The notes beneath the pieces are model-generated. The model made no database searches. It was not told the origin of the DNA and was given only the letters and a program-made list of their open reading frames with translations. A stretch of 6,417 nucleotides of DNA from contig JACQFM010000098.1 of NCBI GenBank assembly GCA_016200035.1, forward strand, positions 1 through 6,417, read 5' to 3'. Both the position numbers and the translations under genes were made by a program. Source of the stretch: Nitrososphaerota archaeon (lineage in GTDB: Archaea; Thermoproteota; Nitrososphaeria; Nitrososphaerales; Nitrosopumilaceae). Position 1 is the stretch's first letter, and the number at the start of each line of letters is the position of its first letter. This document shows positions 5,900 to 6,417 of this stretch, in pieces.

Positions 5900-5922
5900 A
5901 AAAAAAATAACTAGTCCTAGTT
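5900..5922 (-). terminator. Hairpin plus T8 terminator of the ABC permease gene
   Basis: Ten bases past the stop codon, the minus strand reads AACTAGGACTAGTT, a 5-bp stem (AACTA/TAGTT) with loop GGAC. It is followed by A and eight consecutive Ts (plus-strand A5900-A5907). The hairpin is weak by bacterial standards, but the T8 tract alone is a strong archaeal termination signal. Confidence 0.65.
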
Positions 5923-5931
5923 TAGATTTAA

Positions 5932-6417
5932 TTATAATTCAAGTTTGGAAAGAAGCTTCGTGGCTATAGTAAATAATGAGAAAGCAATCACAATCAAAAT
6001 TAACATTTCAATTCCTACAAAATTACTGAAACTTCCAAAGATTCCAGCCCTTACCACATCTACTAGATAAGTAAGTGGATTAAAATAAAATGCAGTTGAA
6101 AGAACTGGCGGTGCACCTTCAGCCGGATAAAAAGCTGTACTTACGAATGCGAAGAACAAGAACACAGTATTGATCACTACGTTAAAACCCTCGCTAGAGC
6201 GAAGTCTTGTTGATATTATTGATGCTATAGAGCCAAAAAGAATCGAGCCGGTAACTGAGGCAAATACCAAAAGCGGTATGGTAAGAACATTAAATTCGGC
6301 AGATTTGAAAAATAGCGGATAACCTACAGCGGCAATGAGAGCAGCACTTATCAGGCCAACGATACCAATTGTGTAAATGTTACTCAAGATGTATTGCGAT
6401 CTTGTGAAGGGACCCGC
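5932..6417 (-). CDS. ABC-2 type transporter permease, N-terminus beyond window
   Basis: The membrane subunit of an ABC exporter of the DrrB/NodJ-like type, C-terminal 161 residues only. The frame is open to the right edge, so the TTG at 6385-6387 is internal (leucine), not a start. The visible part opens with AGPFTRSQYILSN, the conserved cytoplasmic loop seen as GPxxRxxYL in this family. Hydrophobic helices follow at about residues 14-34, 45-66, 77-95 and 134-153. Between the third and fourth are the hallmark FYPAEGAPP (94-102) and NPLTYLVDVVRAGIFG (112-127) motifs. The substrate cannot be told from the sequence; family members export drugs, polysaccharides or lipids. The partner ATPase gene is expected just upstream, outside the window to the right. 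The gene ends in TAA and is followed by a terminator, so it is the last gene of its transcription unit. Confidence 0.9.
   Translation of the reverse strand, partial: AGPFTRSQYILSNIYTIGIVGLISAALIAAVGYPLFFKSAEFNVLTIPLLVFASVTGSILFGSIASIISTRLRSSEGFNVVINTVFLFFAFVSTAFYPAEGAPPVLSTAFYFNPLTYLVDVVRAGIFGSFSNFVGIEMLILIVIAFSLFTIATKLLSKLEL

Noticed and set aside
5826..5969. 47-codon plus-strand ORF with a TTAATAAAAT sequence about 24 bp upstream
   Set aside because: It reads through the permease terminator and antisense into the permease end, has no ribosome binding site and no recognisable protein features. The TATA-like sequence is likely just AT-rich intergenic DNA.
1..6417. CRISPR array, insertion sequence, transposase or long repeats
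   Set aside because: I saw no regularly spaced repeats, no transposase-like protein and no terminal inverted repeats. The genes look like ordinary chromosomal content.

Overview
The window looks like chromosomal DNA of a low-GC archaeon, most likely an ammonia-oxidising-type Nitrososphaerota (Thaumarchaeota). The evidence is a DnaK that lacks the long N-terminal insert of proteobacterial DnaK, a DUF354-family protein of archaeal type, TATA boxes 26-34 bp upstream of start codons that have little or no leader, a U-tract terminator, and a tRNA with a non-canonical intron and a bulge-helix-bulge core. The lineage is an inference; no species is claimed.

Layout, left to right. (1) Positions 1-609, minus strand: a secreted protein cut off by the left edge, with a signal peptide and a segment that resembles the emfourin protease-inhibitor fold; it has its own TATA box. 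(2) Positions 657-4217, minus strand: a tightly overlapping three-gene cluster read in the order degenerate nucleotide-sugar-dehydrogenase-like protein, grpE, dnaK. Both junctions overlap (19 and 8 bases), so the genes are probably co-transcribed and translationally coupled. (3) Positions 4259-5317, plus strand: a DUF354 GT-B-like protein, divergent from the cluster across only 41 bp. (4) Positions 5424-5516, plus strand: tRNA-Gln(UUG) interrupted by a 20-nt intron between positions 10 and 11, with a clear upstream TATA box. (5) Positions 5530-5763, minus strand: a small two-helix membrane protein with a leaderless-type promoter. (6) Positions 5932-6417, minus strand: the C-terminal part of an ABC-2 exporter permease cut off by the right edge and followed by a hairpin plus T8 terminator.

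Functionally the core is the Hsp70 system: DnaK with its nucleotide-exchange factor GrpE. DnaJ is not in the window; the gene that follows dnaK is the unrelated secreted protein. The dehydrogenase-like protein at the head of the cluster keeps the fold pattern but lacks the recognisable catalytic residues, and its role is unknown. The most unusual element is the tRNA-Gln: the splicing fold uses acceptor-stem bases, and a second copy of the acceptor 5' strand lies just upstream in the leader.
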